A stretch of DNA of 64,000 bases from Rummeliibacillus suwonensis (GCF_007896435.1 NZ_VCBL01000005.1:1-64000), one strand, 5' to 3'; positions 16,998 through 25,701 are shown, counted from the stretch's first letter. Made by a program: numbers and translations. The notes: generated by a model from the sequence alone, not told the origin.

Positions 16998-17189
16998 TTA
17001 CCAATAAGGTCTATATGGTGGGTAGAATGGTCTTCTATAAAACGGGGGATAAAATGGTCTTCTATAATAATTATACGGTGGAAATGGACGAAATGCTGAT
17101 CCGACTAATCCTCCTAAAAAGCCGCCTATGAATGGTCCACCAAATCCTCCAAACCCTCCACCATATGGATATGAATAATATGGATACAT
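16998..17189 (-). CDS. Small Tyr/Pro/Phe/Gly-rich protein, spore-coat-like
   Basis: A 63-residue low-complexity protein. The N-terminal half is Gly-rich (YGGGFGGFGGPFIGGFLGG) and the C-terminal half repeats RRPFYPPF/Y twice. This composition is typical of coat or inner-coat proteins of spore formers, which assemble by tyrosine-rich packing; a specific family cannot be named. The ATG at 17189 is used because AGAGGAGG with 6-nt spacing fits it, while a TTG two codons upstream lies on the ribosome binding site. Transcription during sporulation is inference. Confidence 0.6.
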   Translation of the reverse strand: MYPYYSYPYGGGFGGFGGPFIGGFLGGLVGSAFRPFPPYNYYRRPFYPPFYRRPFYPPYRPYW

Positions 17190-17250
17190 CGTCAACCTCC
17201 TCTCGCTCTATCCTATGTCAAGGAAGTGAGCTAAAATAGGAAGTTGCCTA

Positions 17251-18762
17251 TTATTTTAAATCTTCCTGTGCTAAACGTTCGACAAATGTAGCAAGTGTTC
17301 GTACCATTACCCCTGTACCGCCTTTTGGCCCTAAATCATATTCGCTCAACGCATCTGAAGTACCTGCAATATCTAAGTGAATCCAAGGTGTATCTCCTAC
17401 AAATTCACCGACAAAGCCGCCACCAAAGATCATATGTCCATCACTACCTGGAGAATTGTTCAAGTCAGCTATATCACTTTTACGGATACGTTTTTTATCA
17501 TTTTCTGTTAGAGGCAATTGCCATACAAATTCACCTGTTTCAGCAGATGCTTTTAAGAACGCATCAAAAAATTCCTGATTATTTGTTAAAGCGCCTGTTT
17601 TGTCATAGCCGAGTGCTGTAATCACACCACCTGTCAAGGTAGCCAGATCAATCAAATAATTTGCACCTTGTTGTTTCGCATAAGTAACTGCATCTGCTAA
17701 GACTAAGCGCCCTTCAGCATCCGTATTTAAAATTTCAACCGTTTTGCCGCTATAGGTCGTAATGACGTCATCTGGTTTAAAAGCACCGCCAGAAATCATA
17801 TTGTCTGTCGATCCGATTACCCCCATTACATTTTTGTTTGGACGTAATTCACCGATAATTCGCATCGCCCCTAAGACCACAGCTGCTCCGCCCATATCAC
17901 CTTTCATCCCTACAAGACCTGCTTTCGATTTAATGGAATAACCACCTGTATCAAACGTTACTCCTTTACCGACAAAGCCAATGACATCTTCCCAATTCTC
18001 TTCCCCCTGATATTTCAAGGTGATCATACGTGGTTCTTCTTTAGAACCTTTATTGACAGCGAGGATCGCCCCCATTCCGAGCTCTTCAAGCTGTGCTTTA
18101 TCTAAAATTTCAACCTCAAAATCATATTGTTTCGCAAGCTCGACAGCATACTCTGCTAATTTAGAGGAAGTGAGCATATTTCCAGGCTTATTGATCAATG
18201 AGCGTGCTTCGTTTACTGCAGTAGCATAGATTTCTCCAACTTCAAAACCAGCTGCAATTTCTTCTATATCTTGATGGGTGATGAAGTTCACTTCTTCTAG
18301 CGCAACTTCCGCCACATTTGATGTTGTTTTATAATTTTCCACTGTGTAAGCACCCATCATAATTCCCTCGGCAGCCATGATAACTGCGTCAGATGCAGGG
18401 ATCTCCTCTGTTTCAAATGAATCCACCCACAAGGTCATCGATACTTTTCTTGTTTTTTGAAGTGTCTTCCCAACTAATCCAAATGCTTCACGTAGTGTAT
18501 CAGGTGTTAACGTTTTACGATTTCCTAAACCGACAAATAGAAGACGTTTTACTTTTGCTTTAGACGAATATACGGGAATCTTCGTAATCGCCTTTGCAGT
18601 TGTTTGAATATCTCCATCTTTAATCCATTGTTCAATTGGTTGGCCAAAGAATTCTATGAATTGATCCCAATTAGCCATATTATTTTGGTTTTTGGATACA
18701 CCGACGATTAAAACATCTGTAGCCACTGAATCAAAATTCGGGATATTTTTATTGATATACAT
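17251..18762 (-). CDS. pepA: Leucyl aminopeptidase (M17 family)
   Basis: A 503-residue cytosolic metallo-exopeptidase that removes N-terminal residues from peptides. The catalytic C-terminal domain shows GKGVTFDTGGYSIK (metal-ligand Lys and Asp), MKGDMGGAAVVLGA and the signature NTDAEGRLVLADAV (about residues 345-358). The N-terminal 170 residues form the macro-like regulatory domain. It matches B. subtilis YuiE/PepA (500). The start is MYINKNIP, 7 nt after AAAGAGGT; an in-frame codon ten residues upstream lacks a site. Divergent from yuiD. Confidence 0.95.
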   Translation of the reverse strand: MYINKNIPNFDSVATDVLIVGVSKNQNNMANWDQFIEFFGQPIEQWIKDGDIQTTAKAITKIPVYSSKAKVKRLLFVGLGNRKTLTPDTLREAFGLVGKTLQKTRKVSMTLWVDSFETEEIPASDAVIMAAEGIMMGAYTVENYKTTSNVAEVALEEVNFITHQDIEEIAAGFEVGEIYATAVNEARSLINKPGNMLTSSKLAEYAVELAKQYDFEVEILDKAQLEELGMGAILAVNKGSKEEPRMITLKYQGEENWEDVIGFVGKGVTFDTGGYSIKSKAGLVGMKGDMGGAAVVLGAMRIIGELRPNKNVMGVIGSTDNMISGGAFKPDDVITTYSGKTVEILNTDAEGRLVLADAVTYAKQQGANYLIDLATLTGGVITALGYDKTGALTNNQEFFDAFLKASAETGEFVWQLPLTENDKKRIRKSDIADLNNSPGSDGHMIFGGGFVGEFVGDTPWIHLDIAGTSDALSEYDLGPKGGTGVMVRTLATFVERLAQEDLK

Positions 18763-19006
18763 TGTTTTACCTCTTTTCAACCTTATTATCATTATTATAT
18801 CAAATTCATTCGATACCCAAAGGATTTAAAACCATTTAACTTAGAAGATGATTACTGATTGCCTTCTGTGCTATAGTAAAAGTAGGTATCATATAGTGTT
18901 GCGTCAAGATTTTTAGAATAATCGAATGAAAGATCTCCATTCAAAATCTTGTTCCAATACCAAAAAAGCTGAATAGATTAAAAGTAAAGGCTGAAAGGTG
19001 CTGATT

Positions 19007-19477
19007 ATGATGGAATTTTTTCACAATACCCCTTTGATCGCTGCATTGCTCGGTATTTTAATCGCACAATTTGTGAAAATCCCTATTCATTTTATTGCAA
19101 CAAAAGAAATCGATTGGAAACTTTTCACCTCAACTGGCGGAATGCCAAGCTCTCATTCAGCAGCCGTTTCTGCTTTAACAACGGCCATTGGATTCGAATC
19201 CGGGATATCTTCTCCATTATTTGCTGCTTGTATTATTTTTTCGGTTATTGTCATGTTTGATGCAACTGGAATTCGTTATCAGGCAGGACAACAAGCAATC
19301 GTCATCAATCAAATGCGCAAAGACTTTCAAACCCTCATCATGATGACAAAAGAATTTCCCGATAAAAAACCTGAAGAAAAAATTGAAGATTTAAAAACCT
19401 TATTGGGTCACCGACCTATTGAAGTTTTTTTTGGCTGTTTAACAGGTATACTTCTTTCCGTTCTTATTTATATTTAG
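19007..19477 (+). CDS. yuiD: DUF212 divergent PAP2-family membrane protein (YuiD)
   Basis: A 156-residue membrane protein with four hydrophobic stretches. The signature STGGMPSSHSAAVSALTTAIG (about residues 42-62) corresponds to the phosphatase PSxxH motif, and a partner FDATGIRYQAGQQA follows (about 84-97). It ends with LGHRPIEVFFGCLTGILL. It closely resembles B. subtilis YuiD (158). A role in lipid-phosphate hydrolysis is possible but not shown. AAAGGTG is 6 nt before ATGATG; a GTG codon inside the site was rejected. Confidence 0.9.
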   Translation: MMEFFHNTPLIAALLGILIAQFVKIPIHFIATKEIDWKLFTSTGGMPSSHSAAVSALTTAIGFESGISSPLFAACIIFSVIVMFDATGIRYQAGQQAIVINQMRKDFQTLIMMTKEFPDKKPEEKIEDLKTLLGHRPIEVFFGCLTGILLSVLIYI

Positions 19478-19515
19478 AATTTCCTGTTTCATAGCTGTAC
19501 ATATTCCTTCCAAAG

Positions 19516-19555
19516 AAAAAAGTAGTGAGGTAAACACCACTCACTACTTTTTTCT
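19516..19555. terminator. Bidirectional terminator between yuiD and yuiB
   Basis: AGTAGTGAG/CTCACTACT arms (19521-19529 and 19540-19548) are flanked by A6 on one side and T6 on the other, so it can work for yuiD on the plus strand and for the yuiB side on the minus strand. Confidence 0.8.
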
Positions 19556-19599
19556 CGTATTAACAAGCTGTCAAATTCTCACTTCAAAACATAAGAAAA

Positions 19600-19699
19600 C
19601 ACAGGTTGCTAAGCAGAAGCTGCTGTCTGCATAAGTCCGATTGATTCGACTAATACACAGTGAAGAAATAAAAACCCTCGCGCTACGTAAAGCCCCATT
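19600..19699 (-). repeat. Family A intergenic repeat, copy 7 (degenerate)
   Basis: Minus strand: CTTTACGTAG, a GGGTTTTTATTTCTTC loop region, ACTGTGTATTAGTCGAATCAATCGGACTTATGCAGACAG. Order and spacing match the family; hairpin 1 is mostly decayed and the 3' half is missing. It lies directly 3' of yuiB in the same orientation. Confidence 0.5.
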
Positions 19700-19702
19700 A
19701 TG

Positions 19703-20032
19703 TCAAAACATTTGGTAACCCATTTTGCGTAAGATTTTCATCACTATACCGGAAATAATAGCTCCTACAAGGCCACTAGCAAGAATAAGAATATCCGCAG
19801 GCTGTAATGACACTAATTTATGTCCTAAAGCAGAAAATGCCGTCCCTGCTTTAAAGAAATAATCTAGGAAACTAACATCGTCCACAATAAAAATGACTAC
19901 AATAGGATACAGAATAGCCATAAACCATGTAGATCGAAGCAACATATTCAATAAGAATCCAATTCCAAAGAACATGACTAAAAAAATTAGCATGGATAGG
20001 ATTAATTGGATAATAGAAAATCCACCAGTCAT
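19703..20032 (-). CDS. yuiB: Conserved membrane protein YuiB
   Basis: A 109-residue protein with three hydrophobic segments. It closely resembles B. subtilis YuiB (105 residues): FFGIGFLLNMLLRSTWFMAILYP in the middle, an acidic IVDDVSFLDYFF loop, and a C-terminal MKILRKMGYQMF. Function is unknown. The frame is open further upstream to the Nudix stop codon, but the start at 20032 (MTGGFS) has GGAGG 10 nt before it and gives the family's length. Probably co-transcribed with the Nudix gene 100 bp upstream. Confidence 0.85.
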   Translation of the reverse strand: MTGGFSIIQLILSMLIFLVMFFGIGFLLNMLLRSTWFMAILYPIVVIFIVDDVSFLDYFFKAGTAFSALGHKLVSLQPADILILASGLVGAIISGIVMKILRKMGYQMF

Positions 20033-20134
20033 ATGTTCGAAACCTCCATATTCTCTCACATAAGTGTAACTGATTGAGGCAACGCTTTCAATGACTAGGT
20101 ATATTTTTCTATCAGTTTGTCGAAAATCTGTCAA

Positions 20135-20635
20135 CTAGAAGAACAATTTATAATCAGTATAGCCAAATATATTATCTCGATCCATGCCTTCCAATGTTGC
20201 TGGTCTTGTTTTTAATGGCAAATCTACTAATTGAAGCAATAGCAGTGATGTACGCGGATCTTCTTTTAATGCCTGTGGGGACATCCAGCATGCTTCATAT
20301 AATTCATCTAGTTGAACTTGAATTTGCTGCTCTTGTGTATGAGCGGTTAAATAAAAAACGACCATATTATCACTAATATCATATTTGATAACACCGGTTC
20401 TTAAACCTAATAGTCCCTGCATAGAAGCCTTAATCCCTGTTTCCTCCAATAATTCACGTTGACAGGCTTGATCAACGGTTTCTCCAGGTTTCACAAAGCC
20501 AGCTGGTATCGACCACATACCATCTAATCCACCATATCGTTTCATAACAACTAGCCATTCACCATTTTCGTTTTCGACTAAACCAGCTACACCAAGCCAA
20601 ACTCTTGTACGTTCTTCGCTTTTTATGTAAATCAC
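20135..20635 (-). CDS. Nudix hydrolase
   Basis: A 166-residue Nudix protein. The Nudix box GFVKPGETVDQACQRELLEETGI fits the consensus GX5EX7REUXEEXGU and gives the Mg2+-binding glutamates (about residues 45-67). It would hydrolyse a nucleoside diphosphate linked to another group; the substrate cannot be told. The start is uncertain: the GTG at 20635 overlaps an AGGTG sequence that looks like a ribosome binding site, and no ATG lies nearby in frame, so an ATT start three bases later or this GTG are both possible. Upstream of yuiB and likely in one transcript. Confidence 0.88.
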   Translation of the reverse strand: MIYIKSEERTRVWLGVAGLVENENGEWLVVMKRYGGLDGMWSIPAGFVKPGETVDQACQRELLEETGIKASMQGLLGLRTGVIKYDISDNMVVFYLTAHTQEQQIQVQLDELYEACWMSPQALKEDPRTSLLLLQLVDLPLKTRPATLEGMDRDNIFGYTDYKLFF

Positions 20636-20713
20636 CTCTTCATCTAAGTATTTTTGCTTTCCTATATCTTATTTCATCCATCAGTCCTGTGTGATGAAGT
20701 ATGTTTAGCTAAG

Positions 20714-20767
20714 AAAAAACCTCTTTAATCCATATTATATGAACAAATACATTATGAATCAAAGAGG
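20714..20767 (-). terminator. Terminator of yutM
   Basis: On the minus strand CCTCTTTGATTCAT pairs with ATGGATTAAAGAGG (wobbles allowed; 20754-20767 and 20720-20733), followed by TTTTTTCTT. Confidence 0.75.
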
Positions 20768-20884
20768 ATATTGACGATCCAAATTCACAATTTTAAGGTC
20801 GTTATCATGTGTATTTGAGATCCTATACATATAATTTATAATCCTATCTATTGGCATTCCAAACTTATTTTACTCACTTACTCA

Positions 20885-21247
20885 TCAGCATTCTTCTGGT
20901 GTACCAGCATTCTTCGCTGTCCTAAAAGAGCTTCCACATCCACATGAGGCAATGGCATTCGGATTGTCAATGGTGAAGCCGCCACCCATTAGAGATTGTT
21001 TAAAGTCAATTTTAGTTCCTTGAAGAATGGGGGCATCTTCGCTTGATACGACAATTTGTAAACCATGTTCTTCAAAAACCTCATCATCTTCTTGTTTTTC
21101 ATGATCAAAGACCATCGCATATGAAAGGCCACTACAACCGCCACCTTTTATGCCAACACGTAAATAAGAACCTTCTTCTCCATTGTTACGCATCATTTCT
21201 TGAATATGAAATGCTGCAGCTTCTGTAATATCAACAACTTGTGTCAT
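20885..21247 (-). CDS. yutM: A-type iron-sulfur carrier (HesB/IscA family)
   Basis: A 120-residue scaffold/carrier protein that hands Fe-S clusters to apoenzymes. The three ligand cysteines are visible: GGGCSGLSY (about residue 38) and the C-terminal CGCGSSF pair (about 101 and 103). It ends with a short Cys-containing tail. Length equals B. subtilis YutM. The ATG at 21247 has AGAGGTGA 5 nt upstream; a GTG three codons before lies on the site and is rejected. Functionally linked with the NifU-like gene at 22421 and sufCDSUB at 40-45 kb. Confidence 0.92.
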   Translation of the reverse strand: MTQVVDITEAAAFHIQEMMRNNGEEGSYLRVGIKGGGCSGLSYAMVFDHEKQEDDEVFEEHGLQIVVSSEDAPILQGTKIDFKQSLMGGGFTIDNPNAIASCGCGSSFRTAKNAGTPEEC

Positions 21248-21391
21248 CCGAGTCACCTCTTTCCTATATCCATCATAACAAATTTTTTAATGTTGCGTAA
21301 AACAACAAATACTCACAAAAAAATCAATTTTATTCTCAACTCTATATGATATAATTTTCCTATAATCATTATAGGAAACGGGGTTAATTTT

Positions 21392-22081
21392 ATGGAAGTT
21401 TCTCCCTACTATGAGAAGCAAATTGACTGTATACATTGTAAAAAAAAGTTCAAATCTATGAAAGTAAGATCGAATTTTGTTAAAATCAAAGAAACAGAGA
21501 GCGACTTTCATCCAATCTATGAAAACGATGTGAATCCTTTGCTTTATAATGTCTTCGTTTGTGAACATTGCGGCTTTTCATTCACAGAAGACTTTTCGAA
21601 ATATTTTGCTCCGGGAATAAAAGAAAAAATCGATGAAAAAATATCTTCACATTGGAAAACACACGATTTCTCAGGGGAACGAACCATTTCTGATGCACTA
21701 CAAGCCTATAAGCTAGGACTTGTATGTGGAAATATAAAAAAAGAAAAACATATTACCTTAGCTGGACTTGCACTTCGTACAGCATGGTTATATCGATCCA
21801 TTGGCGATGAAGAACAAGAAAAGCGGTTTATGGAGATTTCGCGAGATCAATATATTGACTCCTACTCTGTGGAAGATTATAAGGGAACTTCCATGACAGA
21901 AATCCGAGTTATTTACCTAATTGCCGAGTTGTCTCGCCGAATCAATGAGCGTGATCAAGCCATACGCTATTTCTCAAAAGTCATTGAAATGCAACGAAAT
22001 TCAAATGAAGTAAAAATCATCGAAATGGCTAAAGAACAGTGGCAACAAATGCGAGATGAAAAAGAACGCACCGAAGAATAG
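21392..22081 (+). CDS. DUF2225 family zinc-ribbon protein
   Basis: A 229-residue soluble protein. Two CxxC knuckles, CIHC (about residues 14-17) and CEHC (about 54-57), can bind zinc. The rest is helical with TPR-like character (ALQAYKLGLVCGNIK, AGLALRTAWLYRSIGDEEQEKRF, AIRYFSKVIEM). It fits the DUF2225 family found in spore formers; function is unknown. The start has only a weak GGGG site. It lies alone; two family A repeats follow its stop codon. Confidence 0.85.
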   Translation: MEVSPYYEKQIDCIHCKKKFKSMKVRSNFVKIKETESDFHPIYENDVNPLLYNVFVCEHCGFSFTEDFSKYFAPGIKEKIDEKISSHWKTHDFSGERTISDALQAYKLGLVCGNIKKEKHITLAGLALRTAWLYRSIGDEEQEKRFMEISRDQYIDSYSVEDYKGTSMTEIRVIYLIAELSRRINERDQAIRYFSKVIEMQRNSNEVKIIEMAKEQWQQMRDEKERTEE

Positions 22082-22102
22082 GGACTCTAGCATTTTTATA
22101 AC

Positions 22103-22195
22103 TATAAAGAGGCATTTTACACAGTGATCGTTTTTTCCTCCCTCACTGTGTATTCATTGAAACAATCAGAATCTTTATAAGTATAAAGGACAAAA
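22103..22195 (+). repeat. Family A intergenic repeat, copy 8a (5' part only)
   Basis: ACACAGTGA/TCACTGTGT-like hairpin arms around a TTTTTTCCTCCC loop (about 22119-22152) are followed by TTCATTGAAACAATCAGAATCTTTATAA, which parallels the family core AGCTGAACCAATCGGACTTTTA. The 3' half is missing. It sits just upstream of copy 8b in the same orientation. Confidence 0.45.
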
Positions 22196-22206
22196 GAATC
22201 GTTGGA

Positions 22207-22363
22207 TAAAGAGAAGCTTCCATCAATGGGGGTTTTCTTCATCCCCCACTGATGGTTAGCTGAACCAATCGGGCTTTTACGGGCAGTTGGTCCCCCGTCT
22301 ATCTTTCTCGTTTTTCTCTAAACCTTGAAGTTGGGGGCTTACTGCCTGTTAACGCGGGATAAA
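22207..22363 (+). repeat. Family A structured intergenic repeat, copy 8b (well preserved)
   Basis: TAAAGAGAAGCTT, hairpin 1 CATCAATGGGGG/CCCCCACTGATG (22221-22232 and 22243-22254, one mismatch), the core GCTGAACCAATCGGGCTTTT, second stem GGGCAGT/ACTGCCTG and the end TTAACGCGGGATAAA. Very close to copy 2. The yutI terminator begins 5 bp after it. Confidence 0.85.
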
Positions 22364-22408
22364 AAAAGGCTGTACCTTCCAATTGCTTTACACAATTTTT
22401 GGTCAGCC
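22361..22408 (-). terminator. Terminator of yutI
   Basis: On the minus strand GGCTG/CAGCC outer arms and AATTG/CAATT inner arms are followed by TTTTTTT. Confidence 0.65.
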
Positions 22409-22420
22409 CATTCGATTGTA

Positions 22421-22663
22421 TTAAAAAACTTGTTCTACTTCCACAACGCCTGGTACTTCTTCTAAAAGTGCACGTTCAATACCTGCTTTTAAAGTAATGG
22501 TTGAACTTGGGCAGCTACCACATGCGCCTAACAAACGTAATTTCACAACACCATCTTCTACATCTACTAAATGGCAATCCCCTCCATCACGAAGAAGAAA
22601 TGGGCGTAATTTATCTAATACTTCTTGTACTTGGGCTTTCATATCTGAAACAGATTCTGTCAT
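22421..22663 (-). CDS. yutI: NifU C-terminal-domain Fe-S protein
   Basis: An 80-residue protein made of the NifU C-terminal (Nfu) domain. The CxxC motif in [18 protein letters not shown] (about residues 48-51) would hold a [4Fe-4S] cluster at a dimer interface for delivery to target proteins. It is shorter than B. subtilis YutI (111), mainly at the N-terminus. AAAGGAG lies 8 nt before the ATG. Divergent from yuzD; acts in the same process as YutM and Suf. Confidence 0.92.
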   Translation of the reverse strand: MTESVSDMKAQVQEVLDKLRPFLLRDGGDCHLVDVEDGVVKLRLLGACGSCPSSTITLKAGIERALLEEVPGVVEVEQVF

Positions 22664-22744
22664 ACTTATCGACTCCTTTCCTTAAAATTATTATAATGTC
22701 TATAAGATAAAAAATCCATTATAGAATGCGGAGGTTGATCGATC

Positions 22745-23071
22745 ATGGCAAGTAATTCCGTGTCAATCGAAATATACGGAGCCAATGTGCACTGTGCAAG
22801 CTGTGTGAATGCACCATCTTCAAAAGATACTTATGAATGGCTTCAAGCCGCAATTGACCGAAAATATCCAAACACGCCTTACAATATCACTTATATCGAT
22901 ATTGAGCAACCAATTGAGAATGAGCACCATGCGAAATGGGCACAACGAATCTTGAATGATGAATTTTTTTATCCCCTCGTATTGATCAATAATCAGGTGA
23001 TAGGAGAAGGGTACATACAGTTAAAACCAATTTATACAGAACTTGAAAAACTTGGCTTCCAATCCGTTTAA
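22745..23071 (+). CDS. yuzD: YuzD family protein (DUF1462)
   Basis: A 108-residue thioredoxin-like protein with IEIYGANVHCASCVNAPSSKDTYEWL (CxxC at about residues 18-21), the DUF1462 signature, followed by a beta-alpha-beta pattern ending with PLVLINNQVIGEGYIQLKPI. The cysteine pair suggests redox or metal handling; function is not known. GGAGG lies 10 nt before the ATG. Divergent from yutI as in B. subtilis. Its terminator overlaps the last codons. Confidence 0.88.
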   Translation: MASNSVSIEIYGANVHCASCVNAPSSKDTYEWLQAAIDRKYPNTPYNITYIDIEQPIENEHHAKWAQRILNDEFFYPLVLINNQVIGEGYIQLKPIYTELEKLGFQSV

Positions 23072-23091
23072 ACGGTGGAAGCCCTTTTATT
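23054..23091. terminator. Bidirectional terminator for yuzD and the ssu-type operon
   Basis: A perfect GGCTTCCA/TGGAAGCC stem (23054-23061 and 23076-23083) encloses CCGTTTAAACGG. Plus strand tail CTTTTATT; minus strand tail AAGTTTTTC. The 5' arm lies inside the yuzD coding region. Confidence 0.8.
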
Positions 23092-23118
23092 GATTCATCA
23101 CAACTCTATTTTATCAAA

Positions 23119-23853
23119 CTATACCCGAACTGCTTCAATTTGTAGAGTTTGCAAAATCTTCTTTTTCATACTTGCTAATTCCTCGCTAGCCCTGTCCCTT
23201 GGCCGAGGCTCATCGATAACAAATTCACGTTCCACCTCGCCAGGTTTTCCAGATAACAAGATGATGCGGTCACATAAGTAAAGTGCCTCATCAATATCAT
23301 GTGTAACAATAACAGTCGTCACTTTTTCCTCTTGCCAAATATCGAGCATCAAATCTTGTAGCTGCATTTTGGTGAAGGCGTCTAGGGCACTAAATGGCTC
23401 ATCCATTAATAATAATCCAGGTTTTGCCGCAACTGCTCGTGCGATAGAAACACGTTGAGCCATACCACCTGATAATTCCTTTACATATAAATTTTCAGCT
23501 CCACTAAGTCCTACTTGCTTCAATAATTTTTTGGCTAACTCATTATTACCTTTTGGATCTCCCTTTAAAGTAAAGGTGACATTCTCTAAAACAGTTAACC
23601 AGGGGAATAATCGGGCTTCCTGAAAGACAACCCCTACCTCTGGATGTGGTCCATTGATTTTATCACCTGCAATGACAATATCGCCATTATAATCTTTATC
23701 AAGCCCCGCAATTGTACGTAATATCGTACTTTTTCCAGATCCACTTTTACCAATTAAGCCAATCGTCTCGCCTTCATTCGCATAAAAAGATACGTTTTTT
23801 ACCCCGTTTTGATTATCGAATATACGCGATAATCGTTTAACCTCTAGTACCAT
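23119..23853 (-). CDS. ssuB: ABC transporter ATP-binding protein (SsuB/TauB type)
   Basis: A 244-residue ATPase of the nitrate/sulfonate/taurine class. Walker A GKSGSGKST (about 36-44), Q-loop VVFQEARLFPWLTV, signature LSGGMAQRVSIARA (about 130-143), Walker B LLLMDEPFSALD, and the switch VIVTHDIDEALYL. The QEARLFPW stretch is characteristic of SsuB/TauB. GGAGG lies before the ATG. It is the last gene of the three-gene operon. Sulfonate import is the best guess; the substrate is not proven. Confidence 0.9.
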   Translation of the reverse strand: MVLEVKRLSRIFDNQNGVKNVSFYANEGETIGLIGKSGSGKSTILRTIAGLDKDYNGDIVIAGDKINGPHPEVGVVFQEARLFPWLTVLENVTFTLKGDPKGNNELAKKLLKQVGLSGAENLYVKELSGGMAQRVSIARAVAAKPGLLLMDEPFSALDAFTKMQLQDLMLDIWQEEKVTTVIVTHDIDEALYLCDRIILLSGKPGEVEREFVIDEPRPRDRASEELASMKKKILQTLQIEAVRV

Positions 23854-23856
23854 TTA

Positions 23857-24702
23857 TTAACCTCCTATCACACTATTATCTCGCCATTTCAATACACGAT
23901 CTTCAACAAGTTTAATAAGCCAATCTGTTAATTTTCCAACAATAGCGAACAAGATAATACTGCCAATGATCAAATCAGGAGCGGATGAGTTTTGCCCAAT
24001 CACCAAGAGATAACCTAACCCCTTGCTTGCCCCCATTAATTCGGCAGCAACGACGAACATCCATCCTAACCCTAAGCCGCTTCGAAGACCTGTAAAAAAG
24101 GAGGGGAGGCTTGCTGGTAAAATAATACGCCTAACCAGCTCATAATGGCTAAAACCCGCAACCTTTCCAACTTCTATTAGTTTACGATCCACATTTAAAA
24201 TGCCGCTGACAACGTTTAAATACACTGGAAAGAATACACCGACTGCAATCAAGCTAATTTTGGAAGGCTCTCCGATTCCCATCCAGAGGATAAATAATGG
24301 AACCCATGCAAGAGATGGAATTGATTTAAATGCCTGAATCATCGGATCAAAAATACGCTCAGCCTTACGGTAAAAACCGACAATCGAACCAAGCACCACA
24401 GCCAGCACCGTACCGATAAATGAACCTACAAATACTCGATATACAGTTATCCCTAAGTGTCCCCAAAGTGTCCCATCTACCGCCAATCCTTGAATTGTTT
24501 CAATAACCGCTAATGGAGATGGAAGTTGATAAGATGACACTCTTCCTGTCGCTGTTACAAAAATCCATAAAGCTAACAAAAGAACAGGGAGCAATAAGCT
24601 TAATGCAATTTGGGTGACTTTTCGATTTGATTTTTTCTTTTTTGTAGGCGTTTCATCCTCATATGCGATTGATTGTGAAAGCTCGACCATTTTTTTCGCC
24701 AT
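23857..24702 (-). CDS. ssuC: ABC transporter permease (SsuC/TauC type)
   Basis: A 281-residue inner-membrane permease with about six helices. The cytoplasmic coupling loop VGKVAGFSHYELVRRIILPASLPS (about 178-201) fits the EAA motif of importers, and GLRSGLGLGWMFVVAAELMGA follows, a hallmark of nitrate/sulfonate/taurine permeases. The N-terminal 30 residues are polar and Lys-rich. Starts 12 bp after the binding-protein stop with GGGAGGAAT; 3 bp separate it from ssuB. Confidence 0.9.
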   Translation of the reverse strand: MAKKMVELSQSIAYEDETPTKKKKSNRKVTQIALSLLLPVLLLALWIFVTATGRVSSYQLPSPLAVIETIQGLAVDGTLWGHLGITVYRVFVGSFIGTVLAVVLGSIVGFYRKAERIFDPMIQAFKSIPSLAWVPLFILWMGIGEPSKISLIAVGVFFPVYLNVVSGILNVDRKLIEVGKVAGFSHYELVRRIILPASLPSFFTGLRSGLGLGWMFVVAAELMGASKGLGYLLVIGQNSSAPDLIIGSIILFAIVGKLTDWLIKLVEDRVLKWRDNSVIGG

Positions 24703-24714
24703 CTAAATTCCTCC

Positions 24715-25701
24715 CTATTGCTGAATTATTTTTTTCGCTAAAGATGGATCAATCAGATCATCCGTTATTTTTTTTACATCGACATCTGGCTTGATCACTT
24801 TCGATTTTTGTAGCACTTCTCCAGCTGCATTTAACGCCTTCACTTGATCCTCTCCCGGAATCGGATGGTCAAAATTAGTACGTTTTAGTTGGATCTTTGC
24901 TGTATTTAAATCAATTTTCGCCTCTTTCGCTATGATTTCTGCCGCCTCATCCGGATTCTCTTGAATCCATTTGCGTGCCTTTTCATACGCCTGGATAACT
25001 TTCTCCACCGCTTTTGGGTGTGCTTTTTTAAATTCTTCTCGTACATTTAAAAAATTGTATGTGTTGAATGCTGTATTTCGATAAAATAACCTTGCATGGG
25101 CTTCTTGCTCCGCAGTTGCCATGATCGGATCAAGTCCCGCCCAAGCTACAACGTCCCCTTTTACTAATGCTTGATAACCGTCATTATGTTGTAGATTTAT
25201 ATATTGAATATCTTTTTCCGTCAAACCTACTTCATTTAATGCACGTAACAAGAAAATATAAGGATCTGTCCCATATGTTGCTGCTACTTTTTTTCCTTTT
25301 AAGTCCTTAACGGTTTTGATCGATTTATCTAATGTAGCCAATGCCGTCCATTCCGGTTGTGATAAAACATATATATTTTGAATCGGTACCTCTTTGGATT
25401 TGGTTATTAATGTTGCTGCCCCTGCGGCTGAACCAAAATCAATACTGTTACTTGTTAAAAATTCTAATGCCTTGTTGCTTCCTTGACTTAATGTCCACTC
25501 TACTTTTACATTGTCTTTTTTAAATTCTTCTTCTAACCAGCCAAATTTCTTTAATACTAAACTAGTCGGAGAATAATAGGCATAATCTAAACGCACCGTT
25601 TTTAATTCCTCATTTTTAGCCGCTTTGCCATTACCACATGCCTGTAATACCCCAACAACTAGCAATATGAGTGTTAATAATAAAATATTCGTTTTCTTCA
25701 T
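24715..25701 (-). CDS. ssuA: Substrate-binding lipoprotein (SsuA/TauA type)
   Basis: A 328-residue extracellular solute-binding lipoprotein. The signal peptide ends in the lipobox LQAC (Cys about 22). The mature protein has the NMT1/SsuA layout: LDYAYYSPTSLVLKKFGWLEEEF, QGSNKALEFLTSNSIDFGSAAG, LKGKKVAATYGTDPYIFLLRAL, and DVVAWAGLDPIMATAE. It delivers an aliphatic sulfonate or related sulfur compound to SsuBC; no SsuD monooxygenase lies in the window. A good ribosome binding site GGAGG precedes the ATG. Confidence 0.88.
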   Translation of the reverse strand: MKKTNILLLTLILLVVGVLQACGNGKAAKNEELKTVRLDYAYYSPTSLVLKKFGWLEEEFKKDNVKVEWTLSQGSNKALEFLTSNSIDFGSAAGAATLITKSKEVPIQNIYVLSQPEWTALATLDKSIKTVKDLKGKKVAATYGTDPYIFLLRALNEVGLTEKDIQYINLQHNDGYQALVKGDVVAWAGLDPIMATAEQEAHARLFYRNTAFNTYNFLNVREEFKKAHPKAVEKVIQAYEKARKWIQENPDEAAEIIAKEAKIDLNTAKIQLKRTNFDHPIPGEDQVKALNAAGEVLQKSKVIKPDVDVKKITDDLIDPSLAKKIIQQ

